64,000 nucleotides of DNA from Paraburkholderia lacunae (GCF_003353175.1 NZ_QHKS01000007.1:1-64000), one strand, 5' to 3'. Counted from the stretch's first letter, positions 8,807-18,047 are shown. Made by a program: numbers and translations. Notes: a model not told the origin generated them from the letters alone.

Positions 8807-9667
8807 TTATTCGCCGATCCAGGAGCCGCGCAAATCGCTGTCGTGCAACAGTTGCAACAACGTACCCGCCGGACGGCTGAGCCGTTTGGCTGCCAGCGAG
8901 ATGAATTCCACCGACGGCAGCGTCGGCAGGCTGGCGGCGTTCAGCGGCGGCGCGAGTCCGCGCGCCGCCAGATACTGCGGACGAACCGTGATGCCCAGCC
9001 CGCCGCGGGCAGCCGCGATGCAGCCCGCGTGACTGCTGCTGGTGCACACCACCTGCCAGCTGAAACCTGTTTCGGCAAGCGCATCGAGCACCACGGCCCG
9101 CGTCACGCTCGGCTCGGCGACCAGAATCAGCGGCAGCGGCTGCGTGAGATCGACGTGCGTGCCCACGCGCGCCAGCCACTCCAGCCGACCTGTGAAAAGC
9201 GGCACGCCGCGGCGGTCGCCGAGACGCCGCTTGCCGACCAGCAGATCGATCGAACCGGCGTCCAGCAATTCGTACAGCCTGCCGGTCATACCGATGGTGA
9301 TTTCCAGCTCGACATCGGGATGCGCGTCGCGAAACGCCGCCAGGACGGCCGGCAGCGGTCCGAGCGCGACGTCGTCCGACGAGCCGAGCCGCACGCGCCC
9401 CTTCAGACGCGGCGCGCGAAACTGCGATTCGGCTCGCGCGAGCGCCTGCAGGATCACGCGGGCATGCGCGAGCATGGCTTCGCCGTCCGGCGTCATCGCG
9501 AGCGAATGAGTGTCGCGCACGAACAGCCGCCGGCCGACGCTCTGTTCGAGCCGGCGAATATGTTCGCTGACGCTCGACTGCGTCAGTTCGAGTTGCCGCC
9601 CCGCCTCGGTGAAGCTATGGCAGGCGGCCACCGTCGAAAAGGTCTTGAGCCAGATGGGATTGAGCAT
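8807..9667 (-). CDS. LysR-family transcriptional regulator, divergent to MFS exporter
   Basis: A 286-residue LTTR. The winged helix-turn-helix spans about residues 1-60 (SFTEAGRQLELTQSSVSEHIRRLEQSVGRRLFVR), followed by the linker helix and a full-length effector-binding domain starting near LKGRVRLGSSDDVALG. It starts 85 bases from the divergent exporter gene, with an inverted repeat between them, the usual arrangement for an LTTR controlling its neighbour. The inducer is unknown. Confidence 0.85.
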   Translation of the reverse strand: MLNPIWLKTFSTVAACHSFTEAGRQLELTQSSVSEHIRRLEQSVGRRLFVRDTHSLAMTPDGEAMLAHARVILQALARAESQFRAPRLKGRVRLGSSDDVALGPLPAVLAAFRDAHPDVELEITIGMTGRLYELLDAGSIDLLVGKRRLGDRRGVPLFTGRLEWLARVGTHVDLTQPLPLILVAEPSVTRAVVLDALAETGFSWQVVCTSSSHAGCIAAARGGLGITVRPQYLAARGLAPPLNAASLPTLPSVEFISLAAKRLSRPAGTLLQLLHDSDLRGSWIGE

Positions 9668-9685
9668 GCGCCATTGTCGCCCTGG

Positions 9686-9706
9686 TCATCGGCAAAGTCG
9701 ATGACA
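9686..9706. promoter_or_regulatory. Inverted repeat in LysR/exporter intergenic region
   Basis: GTCATCG and CGATGAC, perfect 7-bp arms at 9686-9692 and 9700-9706 with a 7-base spacer, lie 19 bases upstream of the LysR start and about 46 bases upstream of the exporter start. Size and position fit an LTTR-binding box (T-N11-A type), though binding is inferred. Confidence 0.45.
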
Positions 9707-9751
9707 GTCAGCGCCCCAGCAGGGTTCCCGATTGACGAGGATGTCAATAAG

Positions 9752-11218
9752 ATGACGGAGTCCCAGAACGATTCCCCCGAGGGCACGGCCACATGCCGCG
9801 CCCTCGCCCTCTCAATGACCAAGCGTTCATCCCACACCGCGTTGCTCTGGATCGTCGCCGCCGGCTTCTTCATGCAGGCGCTCGACACGACGATCGTCAA
9901 CACCGCGTTGCCGTCGATGGCGACCAGCCTGCACGTCTCGCCGCTCGCGATGCAGCCGATCGTGGTCGCCTACACGCTGACCATGGCGATGCTCACGCCC
10001 GCCTCCGGCTGGCTCGCCGACCGCTTCGGCACACGGCGGGTCTATTTCACGGCGATCCTCGTGTTCGTGTTCGGCTCGATCTGCTGCGCGAGCGCGCATA
10101 CGCTGGGACAACTGGTGCTGGCGCGCGTGCTGCAAGGCCTGGGCGGCTCGATGCTGCTGCCGATCGGACGGCTCGCGGTGCTGCGCAGCGTCTCCAGCGA
10201 GCAATACGTGTCGGCGCTGGCTTTCATTTCGGTTTCCGGCCAGCTCGGGCCGATTGTCGGACCGACGCTCGGCGGCTGGCTCGTTCAAGCCATCAGCTGG
10301 CATTGGATCTTCCTGATCAACGTGCCGATCGGCGCGGTGGGCCTGTATGCGGTCCAGCGGTTTTTGCCGCCGCATGGGGCCACGCAGGCGCCGCCGTTCG
10401 ACTTCGCCGGCTGCGGGCTACTGTCGCTGTGCATGATCGCGTTTTCGCTGGCGGTGGATACGCCGGTGGAAATGCATCGGGCGGCGTGGGCGGCCGGCCT
10501 CTTCGTGCTCGCCTTAGTCAGCGCGCTCGCCTACATTCCGTACGCACGGCGCCGCCGCAATCCGCTCTTCAAACTGGCGCTCTTCAGCGAACCGAATTTC
10601 AGCGTGGGGCTGATCGGCAATCTGTTGTGCCGCATCGGCGCGAGCGCAGTGCCGTTCCTGTTGCCGCTGCTGATGCAGTTGCAACTCGGCTATACGCCGC
10701 TGCACTCCGGCTTGATGATGCTGCCCGCCGCGCTGGCCGGCGCCGCGGCGAAACGCTGGATTGCGCCGCTCGTGCGCCGCTATGGCTACGACACGTTCCT
10801 GCTCGTCAACACGGTGATCGTGGGCGCATCGATCGTCGCCTTCGCGCTCATCTCGCGTGGCACACCGGTCGCCGTCGAGATCGCGATTCTGATGGTGTTC
10901 GGCGCGGGCGCCTCGATGCAGTTCGCGGCGATGAACAGCGTCACGCTCAAAGGCCTGTCGCATGAAGACGCCGGCAGCGGCAACAGCCTGTTTTCGATGG
11001 TCCAGATGCTGGCGATTGGACTGGGCGTGTCGATTGGCGGCGGCCTCGTGAACCTGTTCTCCGCGCAATGGGGTTCGGCGGCGCTCGGGTTCCGCTTGAG
11101 CTTTGTTTGCGTCGGCGTGATTACGCTAATGTCGGCGTGGGTGTTCCGTCACCTCGACGAAGACGTGCCGGGCGCCCGCACGGCGCGCCCGCGTGCGGCG
11201 GCTAGCACGGGCCGCTGA
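9752..11218 (+). CDS. DHA2-family MFS exporter, MdtD-like
   Basis: A 488-residue transporter. The first helix carries FFMQALDTTIVNTALPSMA, the DHA2 signature; then GWLADRFGTRRVYF and GPIVGPTLGGWLVQ follow, with about 14 hydrophobic segments overall. It resembles MdtD/YegB multidrug exporters in segment order. I use ATG 9752 (a GAGG lies 12 bases upstream); ATG 9815, 21 codons later and directly before the first membrane helix, is an alternative. It is divergent from the LysR gene, which probably controls it. The C-terminal tail is Arg/Ala-rich and short. Confidence 0.82.
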   Translation: MTESQNDSPEGTATCRALALSMTKRSSHTALLWIVAAGFFMQALDTTIVNTALPSMATSLHVSPLAMQPIVVAYTLTMAMLTPASGWLADRFGTRRVYFTAILVFVFGSICCASAHTLGQLVLARVLQGLGGSMLLPIGRLAVLRSVSSEQYVSALAFISVSGQLGPIVGPTLGGWLVQAISWHWIFLINVPIGAVGLYAVQRFLPPHGATQAPPFDFAGCGLLSLCMIAFSLAVDTPVEMHRAAWAAGLFVLALVSALAYIPYARRRRNPLFKLALFSEPNFSVGLIGNLLCRIGASAVPFLLPLLMQLQLGYTPLHSGLMMLPAALAGAAAKRWIAPLVRRYGYDTFLLVNTVIVGASIVAFALISRGTPVAVEIAILMVFGAGASMQFAAMNSVTLKGLSHEDAGSGNSLFSMVQMLAIGLGVSIGGGLVNLFSAQWGSAALGFRLSFVCVGVITLMSAWVFRHLDEDVPGARTARPRAAASTGR

Positions 11219-11567
11219 ATCGCCGCGACCGGCACGGCGGCTGCCTCAGTCAGGCAAGCGGACGCCTGACAATCGCATCGGCAATAAAGATGCGGGACAT
11301 GAAGACGTGCTCCAGCAATCAATCGAAATATGCCCGACGCTTGACGAGAACCGCATTGACTCGTGCATCCGGCGAATTCGCCCAGCCTAGCGCCAACTGA
11401 GGCGCCAACTGAGCGCCTGACGCGATAGCGTGGCTGTCATTCAGCCCATGACAATATGTCATTTATCGAGCGTTCCGGATAGCAATTGGCGACACTATGC
11501 CTCTACGTTAAAACGCGCTTTCAAGTTAGCATGTGATGCATGGAATCCATCACAAGGTCACACCACC
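11219..11567 (+). other. Gene-free stretch with palindromes upstream of a LysR gene
   Basis: About 350 bases. Two inverted repeats are visible: ATGACA-ATA-TGTCAT at 11448-11462, and GTGATG ... CATCAC at 11533-11553 containing ATGGA-A-TCCAT, the latter 15 bases before the LysR ATG. Both suit autoregulatory LTTR sites. A short GCGCCAACTGAG direct repeat occurs near 11390-11415. No gene is supported. Confidence 0.4.
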
Positions 11568-12482
11568 ATGCCATTTGACGAGCGCATGCTGAACGGAATG
11601 GGCGTGTTGACGGCGATCGTCGACAGCGGCAGTTTCGCGGCGGCGGGCGAAGCGCTCGACATGTCGCAATCCGGCGTCAGCCGTTCGGTCGCGCGGCTCG
11701 AGGCGCGCCTGGGCATCAGGCTATTCGACCGCACTACGCGCTCGGTCACGCTGACCGACGAAGGCCGGCGCTTTTACGAACAGATCGTGCCGCTGCTCGG
11801 CGGCCTGGAAGAAGCGGCGGCATCGGCGGCGCAAGGCGCGACTGCGGTTCGCGGACGTTTGCGCGTGAACATGGACCCGTTCTTTTCGCGTCTTGTGCAG
11901 GGTCCGCGACTGAGCGGCTTCATCGACAAGCACACCGAGCTGCAACTCGAACTGATCACACGCGATCAACTGGGCGATATGGTCGCAGACGGGTTCGACC
12001 TCGCGGTTCGTTTCGGCGAGCCGCCGGTGCCTTCGCTGATTGCACGCAAGCTGCTGGACACGCGCATTCTGACCGTGGCCGCGCCGTCGTATTTGAAGAA
12101 ACATGGGCAACCGGCGAGCCCGGCCGAACTCGAAAACACCAAGCATGTGTGCATCAAGTTTCGTGATCCGCTGACCGGCTATCCGTTTAGCTGGGCGTTT
12201 CATCGCGGACGCAAGAAGATGGTGATCACACCGCAGGGGCGGCTGACTGTAAACGATGTCGGCACGTTGCACAGTGTGTGCGCTGCCGGGCAGGGGGTGG
12301 CGCAGATTCTTGCGTTGGGGGCCGAGTCGTTGCTGGCCAATGGAAAGTTAGTGGAGTTGTTCCCCGACTGGGGCGATGAGGTTTATCCGTTGTATGCGTT
12401 TTATCCTTCCAGGCATCACCCGCCGGCCAAGGTTCGGGCGTTTCTTGATTTTATTGTCTCTCTCGTGAAGGAAGCTGCCTGA
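11568..12482 (+). CDS. LysR-family transcriptional regulator
   Basis: A 304-residue LTTR. The DNA-binding part reads SFAAAGEALDMSQSGVSRSVARLEARLGIRLFDRTTRSVTL, then a full effector domain ending in the AKVRAFLDFIVSLV helix typical of the DsdC/GcvA-like LTTR branch. ATG 11568 begins MPFDERMLNGMGVLTAI and has AAGGTC upstream; the frame stays open to 11430, but those residues are not LTTR-like. The nearby genes are on the opposite strand, so its target is unclear; palindromes in front suggest autoregulation. Confidence 0.85.
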   Translation: MPFDERMLNGMGVLTAIVDSGSFAAAGEALDMSQSGVSRSVARLEARLGIRLFDRTTRSVTLTDEGRRFYEQIVPLLGGLEEAAASAAQGATAVRGRLRVNMDPFFSRLVQGPRLSGFIDKHTELQLELITRDQLGDMVADGFDLAVRFGEPPVPSLIARKLLDTRILTVAAPSYLKKHGQPASPAELENTKHVCIKFRDPLTGYPFSWAFHRGRKKMVITPQGRLTVNDVGTLHSVCAAGQGVAQILALGAESLLANGKLVELFPDWGDEVYPLYAFYPSRHHPPAKVRAFLDFIVSLVKEAA

Positions 12483-12545
12483 GCGGCTGCTTCCCGGCCT
12501 GCGGTGTTGCTGTTGTTCTGTTTGCTTTCGTGGCAAAAATCCAGA

Positions 12546-13535
12546 TCAAACCACTACGACAATCTTCCCAAATTGCTGATTGGACTCCAGATACCGGTGC
12601 GCCTCAACAATCTGATCAAGTGAAAAAATCTTATCGACCACGGGCTTCAGCCCTCCCGTAGTGAGTCCATCGAGTACAAATTTTTTCGTTTTAGCAAGGC
12701 GCTCAGGATTCCGTACGATCTGCTTGTACTGGTAACCGTGAACGGTCAGCATCTTCGCGAGAATGGGAAAAAGCGGAAACGCCGCCGGCTCGGCACTCAG
12801 CGCGCCATACTCGAACAGAATCCCACCTTCGCACATCGCTTCGGCAAGCTGCTCGAACGTCGCCCCCACCACCGGATCGAATGCAACCCGGGCGCCCTTG
12901 CCGTCCGTAATCTCACGCACTCGCGCAACCAGATCCTCTTCAGCAGTAGCTATCACATGATCCGCGCCAACCGCTGACAACGCGTCCTGTTTGGCACGCT
13001 TACGCGTCGTCGCGATAGAAGTCGCCCCAACCATCTTCGCGATCTGGATCGCCGCCAACCCGACGCTGCTCGAGGCCGCGGTGATGATCACCGCATCGCC
13101 CGCGCGTAGTTTCGCTATGTCGATCAGCGCGCCCCATGCTGTCACGTACTGCATCCAGATCGCCGCGGCATCGGTCCAGCTGAGCGACTCCGGATGCTTG
13201 ACCACCACTTCGGCGGGCACGGTCGCGACTTCGCCGTACATGCCCCAGCGCGTGATCGACAACGGCGGAATCACGCTGACGTGATCGCCGACCGCCACGT
13301 TCGTCACGCCCGCTCCAATCTCGCTGACAATACCCGCGGCTTCGTAACCGAGGCGCGCGGGAAACACCGGGGCCTCGACGTAATGCCCCGAACGGAACAT
13401 GGATTCGGCACGGTTCAGCCCGAACGCCTTGACGTGCAACGCAACCTCGCCGAGGCCCGGCGGCGGGACCTCCACGTCTTCGATCTTCAGCACCTCGGGG
13501 CCACCGTTTTCATGAATTCGTACGATGCGCGGCAT
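12546..13535 (-). CDS. Zinc-less alcohol dehydrogenase / NADPH:quinone oxidoreductase-like enzyme
   Basis: A 329-residue medium-chain dehydrogenase/reductase. The N-terminal GroES-like domain lacks the Cys/His zinc ligands of true alcohol dehydrogenases. The Rossmann part carries ITAASSSVGLAAIQIAKMVGA in place of the usual GxGxxG, typical of quinone oxidoreductases; it ends QQFGKIVVVV. The start is ATG 13535: GGAG lies 7 bases before it, while the GTG two codons upstream (13541) would be only one base from the ribosome site. It is divergent from the LysR gene at 13645, a common pairing. Physiological substrate unknown. Confidence 0.8.
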   Translation of the reverse strand: MPRIVRIHENGGPEVLKIEDVEVPPPGLGEVALHVKAFGLNRAESMFRSGHYVEAPVFPARLGYEAAGIVSEIGAGVTNVAVGDHVSVIPPLSITRWGMYGEVATVPAEVVVKHPESLSWTDAAAIWMQYVTAWGALIDIAKLRAGDAVIITAASSSVGLAAIQIAKMVGATSIATTRKRAKQDALSAVGADHVIATAEEDLVARVREITDGKGARVAFDPVVGATFEQLAEAMCEGGILFEYGALSAEPAAFPLFPILAKMLTVHGYQYKQIVRNPERLAKTKKFVLDGLTTGGLKPVVDKIFSLDQIVEAHRYLESNQQFGKIVVVV

Positions 13536-13644
13536 GCTCACTCTCCAACAGGTTAGGTGTAATCGTTGAAGTCACTATAATTCGAACCGTTGGGGCGATA
13601 AATCGCGCTTTTGACCCATCTCCTGAAACATCTGGTTTCTAATC

Positions 13645-14292
13645 ATGGATCGACTTACCAGCATGACGGTGTTTGTCAAAGCGGCGGAGACCGGTTCGTT
13701 TTCCGCCGCGGCGGCCGCATTGGGGCTGTCGTCGCAGATGGTCGGCAAGCACATCCGCTTTCTCGAGGCGCGCTACGGAATGCGCCTCATCGACCGCACC
13801 ACGCGCCGCCAAAGCCTGACCGAAGCGGGCGGCGCCTTCTACGAGCGCAGCAAGGCGGTGCTGGCGGAAGCGGACGCGGCCGAAGCGCTGGCGGCCAATT
13901 TGCAGGCCGCGCCGCGCGGCAAGCTGAAAGTCAATGCGCCGGTCAGCTTCGGCGCGCACAGTCTCACGCCGGCCCTCGCGCGCTATCTGAAGCAGTATCC
14001 GGAAGTCGATATCGATCTGACGTTGAGCGACCGCATCGTCGATCTGGTCGACGAAGGCCGCTTTTCGATCAACAACGGGCAGGCGCTGCGCAGCGCGGCG
14101 CTGGCGGGCCTCGGCATCATCCAGCAGCCGCGCGAGATGCTCGACGAAGATCTCGCCAGCGGCCAGCTTGTCAGGGTGCTGCCGGGCTATGAATCGCCGT
14201 CGCGGCCGATGCACATCCTGTTCTCGCCCGATCGGAAATCGACACCCAAGCTGCGCAGCTTCATCGATTTCGTCGTGGCGACCTTCGGATGA
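13645..14292 (+). pseudogene. LysR-family regulator with large in-frame deletion in the effector domain
   Basis: Only 215 residues, where LTTRs are about 300. The HTH (SFSAAAAALGLSSQMVGKHIRFLEA) and first effector strand (LKVNAPVSFGAHSL) are intact, and so is the C-terminal part (NNGQALRSAALAGLGI ... SFIDFVVATFG). Around residue 139 (nt 14059) DLVDEG joins directly to RFSINNGQ. In the intact relative at 38948-39832, about 78 residues separate VEEG from RFRANNGQ. The missing part is the inducer-binding lobe. The frame is kept, so a truncated DNA-binding protein could still be made. It is divergent from the quinone-oxidoreductase gene, its likely former or present target. Confidence 0.75.
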
Positions 14293-14413
14293 AATGGCCC
14301 GCCGGTCGTCCGGGCAAAAAACCGGGTGAGGATGAACCGTCAGCGAGTTGAAAAAAAATATCTGGCAAGGGTGCGCCGTCAGCTGGTTTAAAAATACCAT
14401 GATCAACATGCAA

Positions 14414-14446
14414 GCGGCTTTGCTGTCAGTCAGGCAGCAAAGCCGC
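14414..14446. repeat. Perfect 12-bp inverted repeat (hairpin) between LysR remnant and glycosyltransferase
   Basis: GCGGCTTTGCTG and CAGCAAAGCCGC with a 9-base loop. No U-run follows on either strand, so a simple intrinsic terminator is not obvious. The rest of 14293-14603 is unusually A/T-rich for this window, with short poly-A and poly-T tracts, and holds no gene I can support. Confidence 0.5.
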
Positions 14447-14603
14447 AGCATTTCACCCTTCGACGCCCTTTCGGAAGGAAGACATTTTTTCCGAATTATT
14501 ACCGATTATTTTTTTCGCGCGATCGACTATTTTGCTGCAGGCAGCAATGTGTGCGCAAAGCGAACCGGCTGCCGCCCCTCAACAGATAAAAACGGAGACG
14601 GTC

Positions 14604-15692
14604 ATGTTCGCCTTCTCAACCTCTTCAAGCTCACGCTCCTCTCCGAAAGTCTCCATTTGCCTGCCGACCTGCAATCGGCCCGAGCTGATCGCGCAGTGCA
14701 TCGATTCGTGCCTCGCGCAGACATACAGCAATCTGGAGATCGTGATTGGAGATGATTCCAGGGACGCGCGCACCCAGCAGTTGATCGCGCAGCGCTATCC
14801 GAACGAGCCGCGCATTCGCTATGCGATGAACCGGCCGTCTCTCGGCCAGGCACGCAATGTCGCGAACCTGTTCGAGCGGGCGAGCGGTGACAAGATCCTG
14901 CTGATTCACGACGACGATTTCCTCACGACCGACGGCATCGAAAAACTGGTGTCGCTATGGACGCGTCATCCGCAGCTTGAAGTGGCGTTCGCCGATCAAT
15001 ACGAAGCCGATCACACCGGCGCCGTCGACTACGACGCCAGCACGCGTCTGAACACTGCGTTTCGACGCACCAAAGACGCGGAAGGCCTGCAACCGCTGCC
15101 CGGCAGAACAGGACTGATCCAGATGTTTCCGAACAACGGCTGGATGGCCAACGCCGAACTCGTGAAGCGGATCAGTTATAGGGAGCAGTACGGCATGTGC
15201 TGCGATTTCGTGTTCGGCACCGAACTCTGTCTCGCGGCGCGCGAGGTGTTTTATCTGCACGAGTACGTGTCGGTCTATCGCAAGACGGCGACCTCGATCT
15301 CGCACAGCACACGCGGCACGACGGTGGCGGCGAGCGTCAGTGCGTATGCGTTCGTCGAGGCGCTGGAACTGCCGCCGCAACTAGAGCCTTCGCGCAAACT
15401 GGCATTGCGCCGGCTCGTGCCGATCGTCGTTTCGGTCTACGCGAAGAATCGCGAGCCCCTACTCGGTTTCAAGATCGCGCTCACGCATCTGTTCGCGTAC
15501 AACTACGGTTTCAGCATGCGGCTCTACTACCATCTGCTGATGCTGTCGCATGCGGTGGTGGCCAGGCGGCCGCAGGCGGCGGTCGCGGTCGCGGTGGCTG
15601 CGACAGCGGCGGTATCCGCCGCTGTCGTCGACGCTGTCGCAGATCCCTCGGTCGTGACGGACCGCGTGACCGATCACTCCGAACTCGTTTGA
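14604..15692 (+). CDS. Family 2 glycosyltransferase
   Basis: A 362-residue GT-A fold enzyme. It begins with KVSICLPTCNRPELIAQCIDSCLAQ and LEIVIGDDSRD (nucleotide-sugar binding), then LLIHDDDFLT with the DXD-type metal motif. The last 40 residues are a low-complexity Ala/Val tail containing a perfect 12-bp hairpin in the DNA, unlike the family, so the natural C-terminus may lie earlier. The start is ATG 14604 because GGAGACGG precedes it; the frame to 14532 has no ribosome site. It stands alone, with no surrounding polysaccharide cluster; sugar and acceptor are unknown. Confidence 0.82.
   Translation: MFAFSTSSSSRSSPKVSICLPTCNRPELIAQCIDSCLAQTYSNLEIVIGDDSRDARTQQLIAQRYPNEPRIRYAMNRPSLGQARNVANLFERASGDKILLIHDDDFLTTDGIEKLVSLWTRHPQLEVAFADQYEADHTGAVDYDASTRLNTAFRRTKDAEGLQPLPGRTGLIQMFPNNGWMANAELVKRISYREQYGMCCDFVFGTELCLAAREVFYLHEYVSVYRKTATSISHSTRGTTVAASVSAYAFVEALELPPQLEPSRKLALRRLVPIVVSVYAKNREPLLGFKIALTHLFAYNYGFSMRLYYHLLMLSHAVVARRPQAAVAVAVAATAAVSAAVVDAVADPSVVTDRVTDHSELV
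15601..15627. repeat. Perfect 12-bp hairpin inside glycosyltransferase 3' end
   Basis: CGACAGCGGCGG and CCGCCGCTGTCG flank a 3-base loop (TAT). It lies within the Ala/Val-rich tail of the glycosyltransferase frame. A stem this perfect is unusual inside coding DNA and may mark the former end of the gene or a rearrangement point. Confidence 0.55.
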
Positions 15693-15934
15693 GCATGCAG
15701 CGGCGCTCGTGCTGGGTCAGTCGCCGGACCATGCCTGCGCCAAAAGAAACCGATCGCGAGCAGCAACGGCACGCGTGCGATACGCCCGGCCATGGCCAAC
15801 GCGATGCCGCCGGCCACGCCGAGCACAGCCGAGGCAAGCGCGGAACTCAAGGCGAGTACGAGCGTGAGCGCCGCGCCGCCGAGCGGTCCTTGCGGAAATG
15901 CGCCGAAATGCTCCTGTAATAAGCGCGTTTTCTG
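15674..15934 (-). pseudogene. Relic of an amino-acid ABC transporter permease
   Basis: A minus-strand open frame without a start codon (in-frame TAG at 15935-15937) reads FGAFPQGPLGGAALTLVLALSS and then ALASAVLGVAGGIALAMAGRIARVP. This resembles the N-terminal part of HisM/GlnP-type amino-acid permeases, where GPLGG-type residues precede the first helix. After about 60 residues the similarity is lost (RRHGPATD...) and the frame stops at 15674, overlapping the glycosyltransferase end. No binding protein or ATPase gene is near. I read it as a decayed gene fragment; the similarity is from memory of the family and is not proven. Confidence 0.45.
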
Positions 15935-16038
15935 CTAAGCATCCGCTGATTAGCAAACGCGTATTTGTCGCTTGGTATGAAGCGCGCGGCTGATTAGGAT
16001 GGACCTCGAACCGTCATCAGCCACGGAGGTTGTTCGCC

Positions 16039-16260
16039 ATGTCCGACAGTGCCTGTTTCAAGCCGCGCGTGATCGAGCCGGTCGTCGTCAATCAGCCGGA
16101 AGGATTGGGGCTCGCGGTGGAGCTGTGGCTCGCGCATCCCGTCGACGGGATCGCAGGGCGCGCGTTGCAGATTCATTTGCGCAGCGGCGCGAAGATGGCG
16201 CAGGCGGAGACGCTGCGCGATCTGCTGCATGCGTTGGGGACGGAGATTGTGGTGGCGTGA
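16039..16260 (+). CDS. Small conserved-looking hypothetical protein, 73 residues
   Basis: The frame begins MSDSACFKPRVIEPVV and ends LGTEIVVA. It shows mixed alpha/beta character, no signal peptide and no membrane helix. GGAGG at 16025-16029, nine bases before ATG 16039, is a strong ribosome site. A bidirectional terminator follows at 16350. No domain recognised. The segment 15693-16038 ahead of it holds the permease relic and this ribosome site and no other gene. Confidence 0.6.
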   Translation: MSDSACFKPRVIEPVVVNQPEGLGLAVELWLAHPVDGIAGRALQIHLRSGAKMAQAETLRDLLHALGTEIVVA

Positions 16261-16349
16261 GCGTACGTAGCGCCGCTGGTTCGCGCTTGGTTCGCCACTG
16301 GTTCGCGGCGCTGATTTGCAGCGGCTTTTCCGCGTCCGCCGACCACATA

Positions 16350-16384
16350 AAAACGGCAGCCGGGTTGCCCCAGGCCGCCGTTTT
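16350..16384. terminator. Bidirectional terminator between small ORF and kgtP
   Basis: AAAACGGC and GCCGTTTT arms (16350-16357, 16377-16384), extended by a GCC/GGC pair, with U-runs on both strands. It separates the plus-strand 73-residue gene from the convergent transporter gene. Confidence 0.75.
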
Positions 16385-16413
16385 CAATCAGCGCTGACGT
16401 GTGTCGCTCAGGC

Positions 16414-17718
16414 TCAAGGCTCGTTGCGCAGATAGCCCACTTTCGACGGATCGCGCATGCGCAGCGACACGAGGCCGGCAATCGCGCACAGCGCGGTCAC
16501 GTACCAGTAGAACATCGATTCGTTGCCCGCCGACTTCAGCCACAGCGCGACATATTCCGCCGAACCGCCGAAGACCGCATTGGCCACCGCATACGAGAGC
16601 CCGACGCCGAGCGCGCGCACTTCCGGCGGGAACATTTCGGCCTTGATCAGCCCGCTGATCGACGTATAGAAGCTGATGATCGCCAGCGCCACGACAACGA
16701 GGCCGAACGCCGCATACGGGCTCGTCACGTCTTTCAGCGCATGCAGCAGCGGCACTGTGCCGATCGTCGCAAAGAAGCCGAAGAACAGCATCGAGCGACG
16801 CCGGCCAATGCGATCCGACAATGAACCGAAGACCGGCTGTATCACCATGTAGACGAACAGCGCCGCGGTCATCACGTTGCTGGCCGTCTTCGCGTGCATG
16901 CCGGCCGTGTTGACCAGGTACTTCTGCATGTACGTCGTGAAGGTGTAGAAAATCAGCGAGCCGCCGGCCGTGAAGCCGAGCACCGTCAGGAACGCGCCCT
17001 TGTGCTGCCAGAGGCCGCGCAGCGTGCCGGCTTCCTTGCGCTGACGCATTTCGGCGGTGGTGGTCTCGTCGAGCGATCTACGCAGATACAGCGCGACCAG
17101 CGCCGCCAGCGCGCCGATCACGAACGGCACGCGCCAGCCCCACGCCTTCAGTTCTTCGGTCGAGAGCGTCTGTTGCAGGATCACCAGCACCAGCAGCGCG
17201 CACAGTTGGCCGCCGATCAGCGTGACGTACTGGAACGACGCGAAGAAGCCGCGCCGCCCCTTGAGCGCGACCTCACTCATATAGGTGGCGCTGGTGCCGT
17301 ACTCGCCGCCCACCGACAGGCCCTGGAAGAGCCGCGCGACCAGCAGCAGCGCAGGCGCGAGGGCGCCGATCTGCGCGTACGTGGGCAATAAGGCGATGAC
17401 GAGCGAACCTCCGCACATCATGAACACCGACACCATCATCGCGGTTCGCCGCCCATGCTTGTCGGCGAGGCGGCCGAAGAACCAGCCGCCGATCGGGCGC
17501 ATCAGGAAACCCGCGGCGAACACGCCCGCGGTGTTGAGCAACTGCGTGGTGGTGTTGCCGCTCGGGAAGAAGGCCGGCGCGAAGTACAGCGCGCAAAACG
17601 AGTACACGTAGAAGTCGAACCATTCGACTAGGTTGCCCGATGATGCGCCAACGATCGCAAAGATACGGCGCCGGGTATCGTGGGCGGAGGCCACGGTGTG
17701 ATCGGTCAGGTCGGTCAT
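16414..17718 (-). CDS. kgtP: MHS-family MFS transporter, alpha-ketoglutarate permease-like
   Basis: A 434-residue proton symporter of the metabolite:H+ symporter family. It begins with the family motif [18 protein letters not shown] (helix 1), then [21 protein letters not shown] and [17 protein letters not shown], all diagnostic of KgtP/ProP/ShiA-type carriers; 12 hydrophobic segments are visible. The details ([22 protein letters not shown]) best fit alpha-ketoglutarate permease, but the substrate is inferred. ATG 17718 is preceded by AAGGAAAGAC. Monocistronic, ending at a bidirectional terminator. Confidence 0.8.
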   Translation of the reverse strand: MTDLTDHTVASAHDTRRRIFAIVGASSGNLVEWFDFYVYSFCALYFAPAFFPSGNTTTQLLNTAGVFAAGFLMRPIGGWFFGRLADKHGRRTAMMVSVFMMCGGSLVIALLPTYAQIGALAPALLLVARLFQGLSVGGEYGTSATYMSEVALKGRRGFFASFQYVTLIGGQLCALLVLVILQQTLSTEELKAWGWRVPFVIGALAALVALYLRRSLDETTTAEMRQRKEAGTLRGLWQHKGAFLTVLGFTAGGSLIFYTFTTYMQKYLVNTAGMHAKTASNVMTAALFVYMVIQPVFGSLSDRIGRRRSMLFFGFFATIGTVPLLHALKDVTSPYAAFGLVVVALAIISFYTSISGLIKAEMFPPEVRALGVGLSYAVANAVFGGSAEYVALWLKSAGNESMFYWYVTALCAIAGLVSLRMRDPSKVGYLRNEP

Positions 17719-17968
17719 GTTGTTGTCTTTCCTTGTCTCTAAACGGAGGTAGCGGTCGTGGCGCCGCCTTCAAAACACGCGGTGAAGTAGTCGTCGCGCG
17801 GGTGCGCGGATTTTACAGAATCGCAAGGAAAAGAGGAGTGTTTGTTAGCAGGCCAAGGCCGCAAGGCTTGTCCGAAGCGCGCCAAGCTCGGCCAGTCCGG
17901 CCTCGTGGGCGTCGCGCATCGGTTGTTACCGACAACCGGAGGCCGCGGTTCGCGAGCGCTTCAATGAC

Positions 17969-18003
17969 AAAAAGCCCCTGTGTGTCGGAGACAAACAGGG
18001 GCT
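17969..18003 (-). terminator. Intrinsic terminator of the prkA-yeaH-spoVR operon
   Basis: AAGCCCCTGT and ACAGGGGCTT arms; the minus-strand transcript ends in a U-run (plus-strand A at 17969-17973). It lies 45 bases after the spoVR stop. The rest of 17719-18047 is the upstream region of kgtP and shows nothing else. Confidence 0.8.
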
Positions 18004-18047
18004 TCGGACGAGCAGGCTGAGTTTTACGTTACGGACCGTTCCAGCTC

